From the NCBI GenBank assembly GCA_039654915.1, contig CM077598.1:75978041-76042040 (forward strand): a stretch of 64,000 nucleotides of DNA, given 5' to 3'. The DNA comes from Aquilaria yunnanensis (taxonomy: Eukaryota; Streptophyta; Magnoliopsida; Malvales; Thymelaeaceae). Positions within the stretch are counted from its first letter, which is position 1. Each line of letters opens with the position of its first letter. Positions 11,500-21,267 of the stretch are shown piece by piece. Made by a program: the position numbers and the translations under genes. The notes below the pieces were generated by a model. That model ran no database searches. It had not been told where the DNA came from and saw only the letters and a list, made by a program, of their open reading frames with translations.

Positions 11500-12545
11500 C
11501 TTAGAACCTTTGCGATAGGAACTCTCCTATCGTTGAAAGAAAATTGAACAATTGATCGATTGAGTGAGGTTTAAAGAACTCTCCTTAGAGCCTCTGCGAT
11601 AGGAACTCTCCTATCGTTGAAAGAAAATTCAATAGTTGATTGATTGAGTTTGAGGTTTAAGGAACTCTCCTTAAAACCTCTACGATAGGAAAGCTCCTAT
11701 CGTTGTAAGATGGATTGATTGATTGATTGTTTGAGGTTAAGGAAAGTTCCTTAGAACCTCTACGATAGGAAAGCTCCTATCGTTGTAAGATGGACTGATT
11801 GATTGATTGTTTAAGGTTAAAGAAAGGTCCTTAGAACCTCTACGATAGGAAAGCTCCTATCGTTGTAAGATGGACTGATTGATTGATTGTTTGAGGTTAA
11901 GGAAAGGTCCTTAGAACCTCTACGATAGGAAAGCTCCTATCGTTGTAAGATGGACTGATTGATTGATTGTTTGAGGTTTAAGGAAAGGTCCTTAGAACCT
12001 CTACGATAGGAAAGCTCCTATCGTTGTAAGATGGATTGGTTGATTGATTGTTTGAGGTTAAGGGAAGGTCCTTAGCACCTCTACTATAGGAAAGCTCTTA
12101 TCGTTGTAAGATGGATTGATTGATTGATTGTTTGAGGTTTAAGGAAAGGTCCTTAGAACCTCTACGATAGGAAAGCTCCTATCGTTGTAAGATGGACTGG
12201 TTGATTGATTGTTTGAGGTTAAGGAAAGGTCCTTAGAACCTCTACGATAGGAAAGCTCCTATCGTTGTAAGATGGATTGATTGATTGATTGTTTGAGGTT
12301 AAGGAAAGGTCCTTAGAACCTCTACGATAGGAAAGCTCCTATCGTTGTAAGATCGACTGGTTGATTGATTGTTTGAGGTTAAGGAAAGGTCCTTAGAACC
12401 TCTACGATAGGAAAGCTCCTATCGTTGTAAGATGGACTGGTTGATTGAATGTTTGAGGTTTAAGGAACTCTCCTTAGAACCTCGATGATAGGAACTCTCC
12501 TATCATTAAAAGTTTGAGGTTAAGGGCCCTACCTTAGAACCTCTG
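11500..12545. repeat. Minisatellite array 1, unit 80-81 bp, about 12 copies
   Basis: The core TACGATAGGAAAGCTCCTAT recurs at about 11761, 11841, 11921, 12002, 12082, 12163, 12243, 12323 and 12403. Each unit holds the dyad GATAGGA...TCCTATC and a GATT(GATT)n run. The flanking units at both ends are more diverged. The array lies just upstream of the polypurine tract in element G, where plant LTR elements are known to grow tandem repeats. Confidence 0.9.
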
Positions 12546-12595
12546 CGATAAGAACTCTCTTATCGTTTAAGAAAAATTGATGATTGATTTCGAAG

Positions 12596-14345
12596 CTAAG
12601 GAGCTTTCCTTAGGACCTCGGTGATGAAAATTGATTGCTTTCGAGGCAAAGGTTTCATCCTTAAAACCCCGATAATGAAAATTGATTGTTTTCGAGGCAA
12701 AAGTTCCATCCTTAAAACCCCGATGATGAAAATTGATTGTTTTCGAGGCAAAGGTTTCATCCTTAAAACCCCGATGATGAAGATTGATTGTTTTCGAGGT
12801 AAAGGTTCCATCCTTAAAACCCCGATGATGAAAATTGATTGTTTTCGAGGCAAAGGTTCCATCCTTAAAACCCCGATGAAGATTGATTGTTTTCGAGGCA
12901 AAGGTTCCATCCTTAAAACCCCGATGATGAAAATTGATTGTTTTCGAGGCAAAGGTTCCATCCTTAAAACCCCGATGATGAAGATTGATTGTTTTCGAGG
13001 CAAAGGTTCCATCCTTAAAACCCCGATGATGAAAATTGATTGTTTTTTAGGCAAAGGTTCCATCCTTAAAACCCCGATGAAGATTGATTGTTTTCGAAGC
13101 AAGGGTTCCATCCTTAAAACCCCGATGATGAAAATTAGTTGTTTTCGAGGCAAAGGTTCCATCCTTAAAACCCCGATGAAAATTGATTGTTTTCGAGGCA
13201 AAGGTTCCATCCTTAAAACCCCGATGATGAAAATTGATTGTGAGGCTAAGGTTCCATCCTTAAAACCCTGATGATGAAAATTGATTGTTTTCGAAGCAAA
13301 GGTTCCATCCTTAAAACCCCGATGATGAAAATTGGTTATTTTCGAGGCAAAGGTTTCATCCTTAAAACCCCGATGATGAAAATTGGTTGTTTTCGAGGCA
13401 AAGGTTCCATCCTTAAAACCCCGATGATGAAAATTGGTTGTTTTCAAGGCAAAGGTTCCATCCTTAAAACCCCGATGAAAATTGATTGTTTTCGAGGCAA
13501 AGGTTCCATCCTTAAAACCCCGATGATGAAAATTGGTTGTTTTCGAGGTAAAGGTTCCATCCTTAAAACCCCGATGATGAAAATTGGTTGTTTTCGAGGC
13601 AAAGGTTCCATCCTTAAAACCCCGATGAAAATTGATTGTTTTCGAGGCAAAGGTTCCATCCTTAAAACCCCGATGATGAAAATTATTGTTTTTGAGGCAA
13701 AGGTTCCATCCTTAAAACCCCGATGATGAAAATTGATTGTTTTCGAGGCAAAGGTTCCATCCTTAAAACCCCGATGAAAATTGATTGTTTTCGAAGCAAA
13801 GGTTCCATCCTTAAAACCCCGATGATGAAAATTGGTTGTTTTCGAGGCAAAGGTTCCATCCTTAAAACCCCGATGAAAATTGATTGTTTTCGAGGCAAAG
13901 GTTCCATCCTTAAAACCCCGATGATGAAAATTGGTTGTTTTCGAGGCAAAGGTTCCATCCTTAAAACCCCGATAAAAATTGATTGTTTTCGAGGCAAAGC
14001 CGATGATGAAAATTGGTTGTTTTCGAGGCAAAGGTTCCATCCTTAAAACCCCGATGATGAAAATTGGTTGTTTTCGAGGCAAAGGTTCCATCCTTAAAAC
14101 CCCGATGAAAATTGATTGTTTTCGAGGCAAAGGTTCCATCCTTAAAACCCCGATGATGAAAATTGATTGTTTTCGAGGCAAATGTTCCATCCTTAAAACC
14201 CCGATGATAGGAGCAGTCCTACCGTTGATTGTTTTCGAGACAAAGGTTCCATCCTTAAAATCCCGACGATGAAAATTGATTATTTTCGAGGCAAAGGTTC
14301 CATCCTTAAAACCCCGATGATGAAAATTGATTTTGAGGCTAAGGA
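12596..14345. repeat. Minisatellite array 2, unit 48 or 51 bp, roughly 34 copies
   Basis: The unit is built on GAAAATTGATTGTTTTCGAG and GGTTCCATCCTTAAAACCCC. Copies differ by presence or absence of a 3-bp GAT, giving 51- or 48-bp units. Because both lengths are multiples of three, long reading frames with a 16-17 residue period stay open on both strands. I take these as by-products of the repeat. The unit is a shortened relative of array 1: it shares GAGG..AAAGG, the TCCTTA(A/G)AACC block and GATTG. A hybrid unit at about 14205-14225 still has the GATAGGA...TCCTA form. Confidence 0.92.
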
Positions 14346-14876
14346 GCTTTCCTTAAGACCTCGATCGAAATTTATATGAAAGCAATTGAAATTGGAATAA
14401 TTTTCTTCGAAAGTGTGAATTTTCATAATAGGCAAGCGCAAAGAATTAGGCTTCGATAAAACGAGTGAATCTTGATGATGACAATAACACTGACAAATTA
14501 TGTAAAGGGAACGGATGTTTGGAATCAATATTCAAGGTTCATCTAATATTTTCTTCAGTAAATATAGATTCCCTTGTGAGATATGTCATCCGAATAAGGT
14601 TAAAGCTTAACTACCCCAAAATGTTATGCCTAGTAGACCTAATAGGATGCGTCTCAAGAGTAACAAAAATTACTCTTGACTCAGCCATTCCAACCTAAAG
14701 GCATTGTCCTATGGTTTTAATATCAGCATGGACGAAACTATCTTATAAAAAAAAATTCCCTGAAAAGAAAAACTGAAACGCGAAAGAAAATGCTGATAAT
14801 AAAACTAAAGGACAAGAAAAACGGATTAGATCGCTTCTTTCTTCCATAATACTTCAACAGGGTGAGTAGAGGACCA
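14346..14876. other. Intergenic segment downstream of the LOG-like gene
   Basis: No gene seen. A perfect small stem-loop CAAGAGTAA / TTACTCTTG lies at 14655-14678. In the minus-strand reading this is the 3' flank of the LOG-like gene, so a transcript end could lie here, but no clear polyadenylation motif can be singled out. Confidence 0.4.
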
Positions 14877-15506
14877 TTATGGGAGTGAACTGGTCGGGAA
14901 AGACTGTCGTGTCCAGTCTATCTGAATCATTGCTGGATCTGGTTCAGGAACAAAAACTTGTATTTTATCTAGCAATTCTTCAGCAGTTGTTGCGGATATT
15001 ATGATTCCCCGTGCCACTCTTGATATGAAATTCTTCTGCATAGCATAATCCATAAAAGCTATCAGACCTGTAAAGAAATTGTTAATATTTAAAAGCCCAA
15101 TGGGTTTCTTATGCAAATTAAGTTGGGCCATGGAAGCAATTTGAAAGACTTCTCCCAATGTGCCAAAACCACCTGGTAGAGCGATAAAAGCATCAGCATT
15201 TAAAAGCATTTGTAACACACGCTCTTGCAAATTTTTAACCACTAATTCTTCTCCAATCGTGCCCCCAGAAACAAATTTCAAAGGTCCAGGGATGATGCCC
15301 AAAACTTGACTTCCTCCTAAAGATGCTGCTGATGCTACACCTCCCATTAATCCGACACTACCTCCTCCATAAACTAAATGTATTTTTCGCTCAGCTAATA
15401 CTCTACCCAAATGGTTGGCTGCCTTTAAATACTCTTCATCTTTTCCAGGAAAAGCCCCAGAAAATACACAAATACTTCGGGATTTACGAGTTGGGGTTTT
15501 CTCCAT
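14877..15506 (-). CDS. LOG-like cytokinin riboside 5'-monophosphate phosphoribohydrolase, intronless captured copy
   Basis: This is a 209-residue protein of the LOG family (TIGR00730 type, once annotated as lysine decarboxylase). LOG enzymes release active cytokinin base and ribose 5-phosphate from cytokinin nucleotides. Visible landmarks are [12 protein letters not shown] at residues 48-58 and the signature PGGFGTLGE at 111-119, which fits PGGxGTxxE. The length is typical of the family. I start at 15506 rather than at the in-frame ATG at 15593, because the longer form would translate across a TATA box at 15539-15546. Plant LOG genes usually have several introns. This frame has none, which suggests capture through RNA. 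It lies in element G's sense orientation. Phe replaces the usual Tyr in the signature, and the Arg-Lys pair expected before it is altered (LQERVLQM), so activity is uncertain. Confidence 0.85.
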   Translation of the reverse strand: MEKTPTRKSRSICVFSGAFPGKDEEYLKAANHLGRVLAERKIHLVYGGGSVGLMGGVASAASLGGSQVLGIIPGPLKFVSGGTIGEELVVKNLQERVLQMLLNADAFIALPGGFGTLGEVFQIASMAQLNLHKKPIGLLNINNFFTGLIAFMDYAMQKNFISRVARGIIISATTAEELLDKIQVFVPEPDPAMIQIDWTRQSFPTSSLP

Positions 15507-15538
15507 TCCTATCCTTACCCTTGTGAGAAAAGAGGATA

Positions 15539-15546
15539 TATTTATA
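15539..15546 (-). promoter_or_regulatory. TATA box of the LOG-like gene
   Basis: The minus strand reads CTCTATAAATATATCC, about 33 bases before the chosen ATG. A start about 30 bases downstream would give a very short leader. The same CTATAAATA element precedes two of the zinc-motif genes in G. Confidence 0.6.
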
Positions 15547-15603
15547 GAGATGAAGAGATAAGGCAATAATTTTATTTTCAAGAATGGATACATTATTGCC
15601 AGC

Positions 15604-15860
15604 TATTCACAGTAGTCACGAGTATGACTCTGGTCAGGTATGGGTACACTATCGTTAAAAGATGAGGAAAATTTTCAAAATAGCTGCTAGCATGTACAGT
15701 AGTCACTACTGTAGCTTATGTCAGGAGTAGGTACGTGATTGTTGGAAGAGAAGGAAAATTTTAAAAGCGGCAGCTATATACAGTAGTCATAACTGTATCT
15801 TATGTCAGGAGTGGGTACATTATTGGGAGGATAATTTCAAAAGTGACAGCTAGCATGTAC
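15604..15860. repeat. Tandem repeat, about 85 bp, three units plus a partial
   Basis: Units begin near 15608, 15695 and 15780, with a partial one near 15858. All share TACAGTAGTCA-like starts, then GTCAGGAGTGGGTAC and GCAGCTA at the end. They lie between the LOG-like gene's promoter side and the 3' end of the zinc-motif pseudogene. The zinc-motif 3' flanks at about 17500 and 28490 hold single related copies. Confidence 0.75.
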
Positions 15861-15924
15861 AGTAATCGTGACTTTGGTCCACGTCTTCCACTGATTTTGC
15901 ATCCAGTAACGGCTTCAATGCCTT

Positions 15925-16475
15925 CTATGAATCGGCGATTTGCATCCCATCCAGTTTTCTCACAAACTGGCAAATTGGGTAGTTTAAAGTCAGATTCCCA
16001 AGACTATAACGATCTCATTCTTTTTGGAGAATTATCCATAATCCAACAATCTCAAATTGCACTATTCCGCAAGAATGCGCTTCAAGAACCTCTCGAATAT
16101 CTTCTCGAGATTCCTTACGCAAGCCATTCTTAATGAATCTTATTCTATCATTACGATTTCTGGTGATCACTCCTGGAGAACGACATTTATTGCCGCAAAT
16201 CCACCATCCACAATTATGACAAACGCCTAGCCTCTTTGCTCTTTTTTTTTTTTGGCATAAGCGCTTTTACCAAAGCCGGGCATACGGGGAAAGAATGCTT
16301 CTGGAACTTCACCAGCTGAATGAACCTTAGCTTCAATTAGCCACCGCACATTATCAGGAATGCCTTTGTGCACAAATACTCTGAATCGTTCACATCTAGC
16401 TTGATAAATCTTTTTAAGAACATTTATTGGGAAGGAAGGAAAATACTTTCGTAGGGCGGAAAGAGAAGACTCCAT
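15925..16475 (-). pseudogene. Zinc-motif protein, unit 1, frameshifted
   Basis: This is the third member of the family at 27726-28274 and 28564-29112. The first 80 codons read well (MESSLSALRKYFPSFPINVL...). The frame is then lost in a run of twelve A on the minus strand (TATGCC then A12 near 16247-16258), just where the relatives have AAAAGGCGAAGA. After a frame change the motif CHNCGWWICGNKC is intact (Cx2Cx4Cx3C), but further stops follow. The homologous stop codon is at 15925. A TATA box lies at 16542-16549. It looks like a gene killed mainly by A-run slippage. Confidence 0.75.
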
Positions 16476-16541
16476 TGATGAAGGAGGTATTTAAGAGAAG
16501 AAAGAAATTAGTGATTGTAGGAAACGGAAATAACTAACACA

Positions 16542-16549
16542 TATTTATA
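16542..16549 (-). promoter_or_regulatory. TATA box of zinc-motif unit 1
   Basis: The minus strand reads TTATCACTATAAATATG, about 67 bases before the ATG. It matches the element before unit 2 (28395-28401) and resembles that before the LOG-like gene. Confidence 0.55.
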
Positions 16550-16580
16550 GTGATAAAAGGGATAATGCGTTAATTACACT

Positions 16581-17447
16581 TGATGGCCCAGGGCCTCATC
16601 GTTGTGAGTCATGATGACTGTTGAGGAGACTTCTAGGAGGAAGAACGCCTGGAAGGTGGATCGCCTCTAGGAGAGTACCTGGAAAACTGAGAAACAGGGT
16701 TAGGAGGCCCCCGGAGTGTTTTTCCGGGGGGGGAGCCTCCGACGCCCAAGTCAGTGGTGGCCGGAAGAAGGAGAAAGTCACTAGCTCAAAGAGAAAGGCA
16801 GAAAAGTCTCGCCTGGTCTTTTCTCAGAGTATGGGAGCTGTATCTCCGGCCTGCCAACCTCCTGTCAAGTATTTATTTCCTGTATATATAGGAATACCTA
16901 GCCCGTTCAGATCATGACACGTGTGCGGTCGGATGCTCCTGAACGTCTGGGCGTAGGGGACAGATAGTTGGTAGCTAGATGGCCTCGAGCCTTGTGCTGA
17001 GACGGGCCATGATATGATTCTGATGGCGTCTGCGCGTCAGGGCGACCTTTTACGTCTGTGGTGGGACGTGTCAGAGGCTTCCTTAAATGCTTCCTTAAAT
17101 GCGCCTGCCGTACTCCCGAGGTCCCTGGGCGAGGTCGTTCTCTAGTTCGGACAGAGCCTCTTCGGGAAGCCTACCCTCAGTTCGGGGGTTCCCAGTTCCA
17201 GGGGGTTCCGCCTTCGGGGATATCATGTTCGGGCAGCAATGTCTGGTGCCACTTTTCCGAAGGCGCGTTGTTCACAACCTTGGGGGGCGAATGGAGTCCT
17301 CAAGTTTTACTGGCGTGCCGAGGCTCGGAGCTCTCAGGCTATCTCCCGAGGTGCATGATTCCACCTATTCCCGGGAAGCGCCAGTTCTTCCGGCCGTTGT
17401 TGTGGCAGGGTATTCGGCCAGATTGAGGCGACAGCCTTTGGCTATCA
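16581..17447 (-). repeat. Left LTR of element A (867 bp)
   Basis: TGATGGCC...GGCTATCA, flanked by ACACT at 16576-16580 and at 17448-17452. By eye it appears identical to the LTR at 26735-27601, and what follows it (17453-18165) is also a copy of the flank beyond that LTR. On its own this piece looks like a solo LTR plus host flank. It is not preceded by a polypurine tract, unlike the 3' LTR of element B. Confidence 0.85.
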
Positions 17448-17571
17448 ACACTTACAGAAGCAAGTACATTATTGTCAAAAGAAAAGACAAATGACAGCTT
17501 ATATGTACAGGAATCATGACCGTGGCTCTCATCTTCCACTGATTTATGTCCAGTAATGGCTTCAATGCCTT

Positions 17572-18120
17572 CTATAAGTCGGGGATTTGCTTCCCATCCA
17601 GTTTTCTTACAAACTGGCAAACAGGGTCGTTTACAGTCACATTCCCAAGACTGTAACGGTCTCGTTCTTTATGGTAAGTCCTCCACAATTTGACAATTTG
17701 ACCTTGCACTTTTCCACAAGAATGCGTTTCAAGAGTCTCTCGGATATCTTCCAGAGATTCCTTACGCAGGCCATTCTTAATGAATTTTCTTTTATCTTCA
17801 CAATTTGTGGAGATGTATCCTAAAGAGTGACATTTAGTATTACAATTCCATCGCCCACATTTATAACACACGCCTAGTCTCTTTGCTCTTCGCCTTTTGG
17901 CATAACGGCTTTTACCTAAACCGGGCATGCGGGGCATAAATGCATCTGGAACTTCACCCGCCAAATGGACCTTAGCTTCAATTATCCACTGCACATTATC
18001 GGGAATGCCTTTGCGTGTAAAAACTCTAATTCTTTCACATCTAGCAAGGTAGATCTTTTTAAGGACTTTTATTGGAAGGGAATGAAAGTATTTTCGCAGT
18101 GCAGAAAGAGTAGAATCCAT
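17572..18120 (-). CDS. Zinc-motif protein, unit 2, duplicate copy
   Basis: This encodes the same 182 residues as the gene at 27726-28274; see there for motifs. It lies in the 1585-bp block 16581-18165 that duplicates 26735-28319, offset by 10154 bp. Its upstream region is cut 46 bp before the start codon, where a 39-bp piece of its own 5' end (18162-18200) is repeated and fused to the accessory ORF of element A. It therefore lacks the TATA box that the other copy keeps. Confidence 0.7.
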   Translation of the reverse strand: MDSTLSALRKYFHSLPIKVLKKIYLARCERIRVFTRKGIPDNVQWIIEAKVHLAGEVPDAFMPRMPGLGKSRYAKRRRAKRLGVCYKCGRWNCNTKCHSLGYISTNCEDKRKFIKNGLRKESLEDIRETLETHSCGKVQGQIVKLWRTYHKERDRYSLGNVTVNDPVCQFVRKLDGKQIPDL

Positions 18121-18161
18121 TGATGAGAGAAGAATTTGAGAGAAGAGGGAAATGAATCAGT

Positions 18162-18200
18162 TATTTTCGCAGTGCAGAAAGAGTAGAATCCATTGATGAG
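18162..18200. other. Rearrangement junction with 39-bp templated repeat
   Basis: After TTATT at 18161-18165, where the duplicate stops matching the right flank, the sequence jumps back and repeats 18088-18126 (TATTTTCGCAGTGCAG...GATGAG), then joins GGAACCTCTTCTT of the accessory ORF. TATT is shared at the first switch. Confidence 0.75.
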
Positions 18201-20520
18201 GGAACCTCTTCTTGCCCATCCTTGCTGTACCACCCCCGAAAAACTAGAGAGGTGGAAGAAAAAATTCTTTCTTCCGTCTTACGCTGTGACCAGACTGCCT
18301 CGTTCTAGCCATTTTGCTTTTTCAAACCGTGGCGACGAGGTTACCGTCTTCCGAGCCCAACTGAAGGCCGGTCTTCGGTATCCTCCCCCGAAGGTGGTTT
18401 GCGAGTTCTGCCAATTCCATGGCATTGCTGTGAACCAGCTTCCCCCGAACGCGTACTGCTATTTTAACGCCTACCTCTGCATGTGTGGCGTGTTCGGGAT
18501 AGAGCCGCACTTCATCATTTTCATGCAGTACTACAAGCTCTATGTGGTCCCGAAGGGTGGCTTCTATTTCCTGCTACCTCGGGGATCCGGGAGCAAAAAA
18601 TTCACCTTCACCTTCGACACGAAGGACAGCTGGCGGGGGTGGCAGCCTAAGTTCTTTTTCCTCAAGGTGGATAAGAACTGGTCTGATGTCCCGACCAGGT
18701 GGGCTCAGGGAGTGCTGAACGCAGACGTCGTCGATCCGAGGATGCTGCTGACCCCACCGTTGGCTTCCGTGTTCGCGGATTTCGACGCCCGCATTCGGGC
18801 AGTCGCTGACTGGGCTCCCGAGGTCTCTCCTCGTGCTCTTTACCCCTTTCCGATCAACTGGAGGTTGATGACCGAAGAAGTCCTTCGGGAGCTGAAAGTG
18901 GTTAAGGAGCACGTGACTGACCTCAATATGCCTGCTCCCGCCATCGCCGGGAAAGACTCCTGGCTGGTCAAGCTCCTTAAGGGGGAGACTTCTTTCGAAA
19001 CTTTTGCCGAAAGTGAGTAATCTTCCATCCCTTTATACTTTTTCCTCGGACTTACGCTGATATTTCTTCTCTTTTTCAGAGATGGGCGATGGGGCTGCCG
19101 CTTATTACAAGGCCCTCTTTTCTGGCCAGGTGGAGAAGGGGGAGCAAACAAAGAAGGCGGCTTCCCGAAGAAGGAAGACGACAGGGGCGGGACCCTCGGC
19201 GAAGCGAGTTAGGAAAACTCTCCAGTCTCCTCAGCCAGAGCTTTTGGAAGAAGAAGCTGGCGAAGACGCTGGTCTTGTTGAAATTCCACCGGCCGAGGTC
19301 CCTGCTACTTCCGCCGAGGTGCCTCTTCCCGACCTCGAGGCCCCCAGAAACACTGTAGTGGTAGAAGTACCCACCGCCGAGGAGCGCTACCGGCAGAAGG
19401 GTAAGGGTCTTTCTTCCGAGGGGCCCGAGGATTCCGAGGACACTGTCTCCGAGGTTCCTCCAGGTATGTCTTTAACCGAAGTTCAGCTCCTTTTCTTTTC
19501 GCGAATTTTTCTTTTGCTCCTAACTTCCTTCTCACTTTCAGGGGAATCTCTTACTGTTGGCTGGAGGGCCATTCATGAGAGGAAACGGGCCCTGCGTGAT
19601 GCCACAATCCCTGAGGGGAAGATCCCCTTGGAGCCCTTTTGGACAATTACGGAGGATATGAATCTGTTCTCCGACGATTGTCCGAAGATGACCAAAGAGA
19701 TTTGGAAGGGGATGACCACTGATGCCTCCTTCCGGGCCATTGCGGCGGCTCACCCGGGGGATAATACCCTCGCCGCAAAAGTCACCGAGCATGCTGCTCA
19801 GGTATAGTCTTTACACTTTTTTCCTCAATTTTCTAAGTGTTTAGACTTGTACTAACCTGGACTTTTGCCTTGCCGTAGCTGCTGGAGTACGCTGGTTATC
19901 TCCGAGTTCGGGTGGCCAGACAGGCTGCCTCCAAGGATGCGACTTCGCGGGAACTCACTGAAGCGAAGGCTTCTCTTGCGAAGGTGATCGCCAGCAACCA
20001 GCAGCTGACAGCGGATTGTTCTCAGCAACTTGCTGCCGTTCGGGAGGAGTTCTCGAAGAAAAGAGAAGAACTTGAAAAGGACTCCTCCCGGAAGATTTCC
20101 GACCTCGGCGACCAAGTAAAGGAGCTGCTTGCCGCCAATGAAGATCTTGTCAAGGACAAGGCTGTTTCCGACAGTCTTGCGTCGAGTTTGACGGACGAGA
20201 ACGCTGCTCTTCAAGCCGAGGTCGAGGCTCTGAAGAAGGAGTCCGGAGAGATGCTGGGGATAAGTGAGCTCGAGGAGGAGGTTGCTGAGCTGAGGGATGA
20301 GGTCAATGTCCTTGGCATTCAAAAACGTACTTCTGACGACATGGCCAAGGTCGCCTTTCAGGACGGCTTCTGCCTCGCTCGGCACCAGGTGCTGCAGAGG
20401 TTCCCAGATTTGGACCTCTCTTTTCTGGAGGGCCTAAATTTTCCTGAGGGACCTCGGTGGCAGTGGTCCAGGGTCGAGCATCTGAAGCTTCCTGGTCTTC
20501 GTCCACCCGGCTCTCCCTAG
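18196..20520 (+). CDS. Spliced antisense accessory ORF of element A (putative gypsy-type transposon protein)
   Basis: The proposed exons are 18196-19012, 19080-19463, 19542-19801 and 19879-20520, each bounded by GT-AG. Joined, they keep one frame of 700 codons. The N-terminal part (for example FRAQLKAGLRYPPP, GSGSKKFTFTFDTKDSWRGW, VLRELKVVKEHVTDL) resembles the plant 'putative gypsy type transposon' domain (Transposase_28, PF04195). Exon 2 opens with a Lys/Arg-rich run (KKAASRRRK... SAKRVRK) that could be a nuclear signal. The last exon is a long coiled coil ending in a conserved FQDGFCLARHQVLQRFPD block. It lies opposite to and converges on pol. The 5' end is damaged: compared with element B, the first few codons and the whole promoter were replaced by rearranged sequence, so this ATG is only the first available. 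Role unknown. Confidence 0.75.
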
Positions 20521-20639
20521 TTTGCTTTAGGGCTCCTCTTATTTTTCTCCTTCGTACTCCTTCTTTGGACACTTCTTTTGTAAGGCAGCTTTTGCTCTAA
20601 ATGAACAATCTTTTCGGCTAAGTCCTTTCTTGCAAGTTT

Positions 20640-21130
20640 CTTTATTTCCATTGTCCCGAACACGTTCGCTCCAAGAGACTTTCGGAAAACCTGCAACCAA
20701 AGAAACTTTTTACCTTCCTTTGTCCCGAGCATGCTCGCTCAAGAGACTTTGCAAAAATTTGGCCAAGTCTTTTGCAGGCTTTTTGTTTCCTTTTATCCCG
20801 AACATGTTCGCTCAAGGGCCTTCGGAAAATCTTTAGCCAAATTTTTCTGTCTTCCAATTGTCCCGAGCATATTTGCTCAGAAGGACTTAGGAAAATCTTC
20901 ACGAGATTGCTCATTCCCTTTTTCCCGAGCACGTTCGCTCAAGGGTGTTCGGAAATTACCTCTGCTTTTGTTTTGGCGTGTATTTTTGCGAGATTCTTGC
21001 TTTCCCTTTCTCCCGAGCATGTTCGCTCAAGGGTGTTCGGAAAATTTTCTCTGCACTGATTATGCTGAGTACCTTTGCAAGATTCTTGTTTCCCATTTTT
21101 CCCGAGCATAGTGGCTCAAGGGGCTTCGGG
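20640..21130. repeat. Palindrome-centred repeats between convergent genes of element A
   Basis: About seven spaced copies of TCCCGARCAYGTTCGCTCAAG followed by GGCTTCGGAAA-type sequence lie near 20655, 20728, 20800, 20862, 20925, 21010 and 21097. The core CGAACATGTTCG is a perfect palindrome. Spacing is about 60-85 bp and the spacers diverge. The array sits between the stop of the accessory ORF (20520) and the stop of pol (21268). Confidence 0.85.
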
Positions 21131-21267
21131 AAGTCACAACCGCTTTTTTCGTGGCGAGCACCTTCGCGGAAATCTGTCTTGGACAATTTTGGTATACTTG
21201 AAAATTTTTCTCAAGACCATTCTGTACTTAGAATATTTCTTGTACAACATACTTCTTCCGCTCAACC

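Noticed and set aside
12596..14272. Long repetitive ORFs on both strands (up to 283 codons)
   Set aside because: They are fully explained by 48/51-bp tandem units whose length is a multiple of three. Both strands are open equally, there is no start context, and no known protein resembles them.
11500..14345. CRISPR-like array of regular repeats
   Set aside because: Units are contiguous with no unique spacers, the setting is a plant retrotransposon, and no cas genes are present.
16581..17494. ORFs of 98, 122 and 131 codons repeated at several LTRs
   Set aside because: They recur wherever this LTR occurs and overlap promoter and U5 sequence. They are shadows of the repeat.
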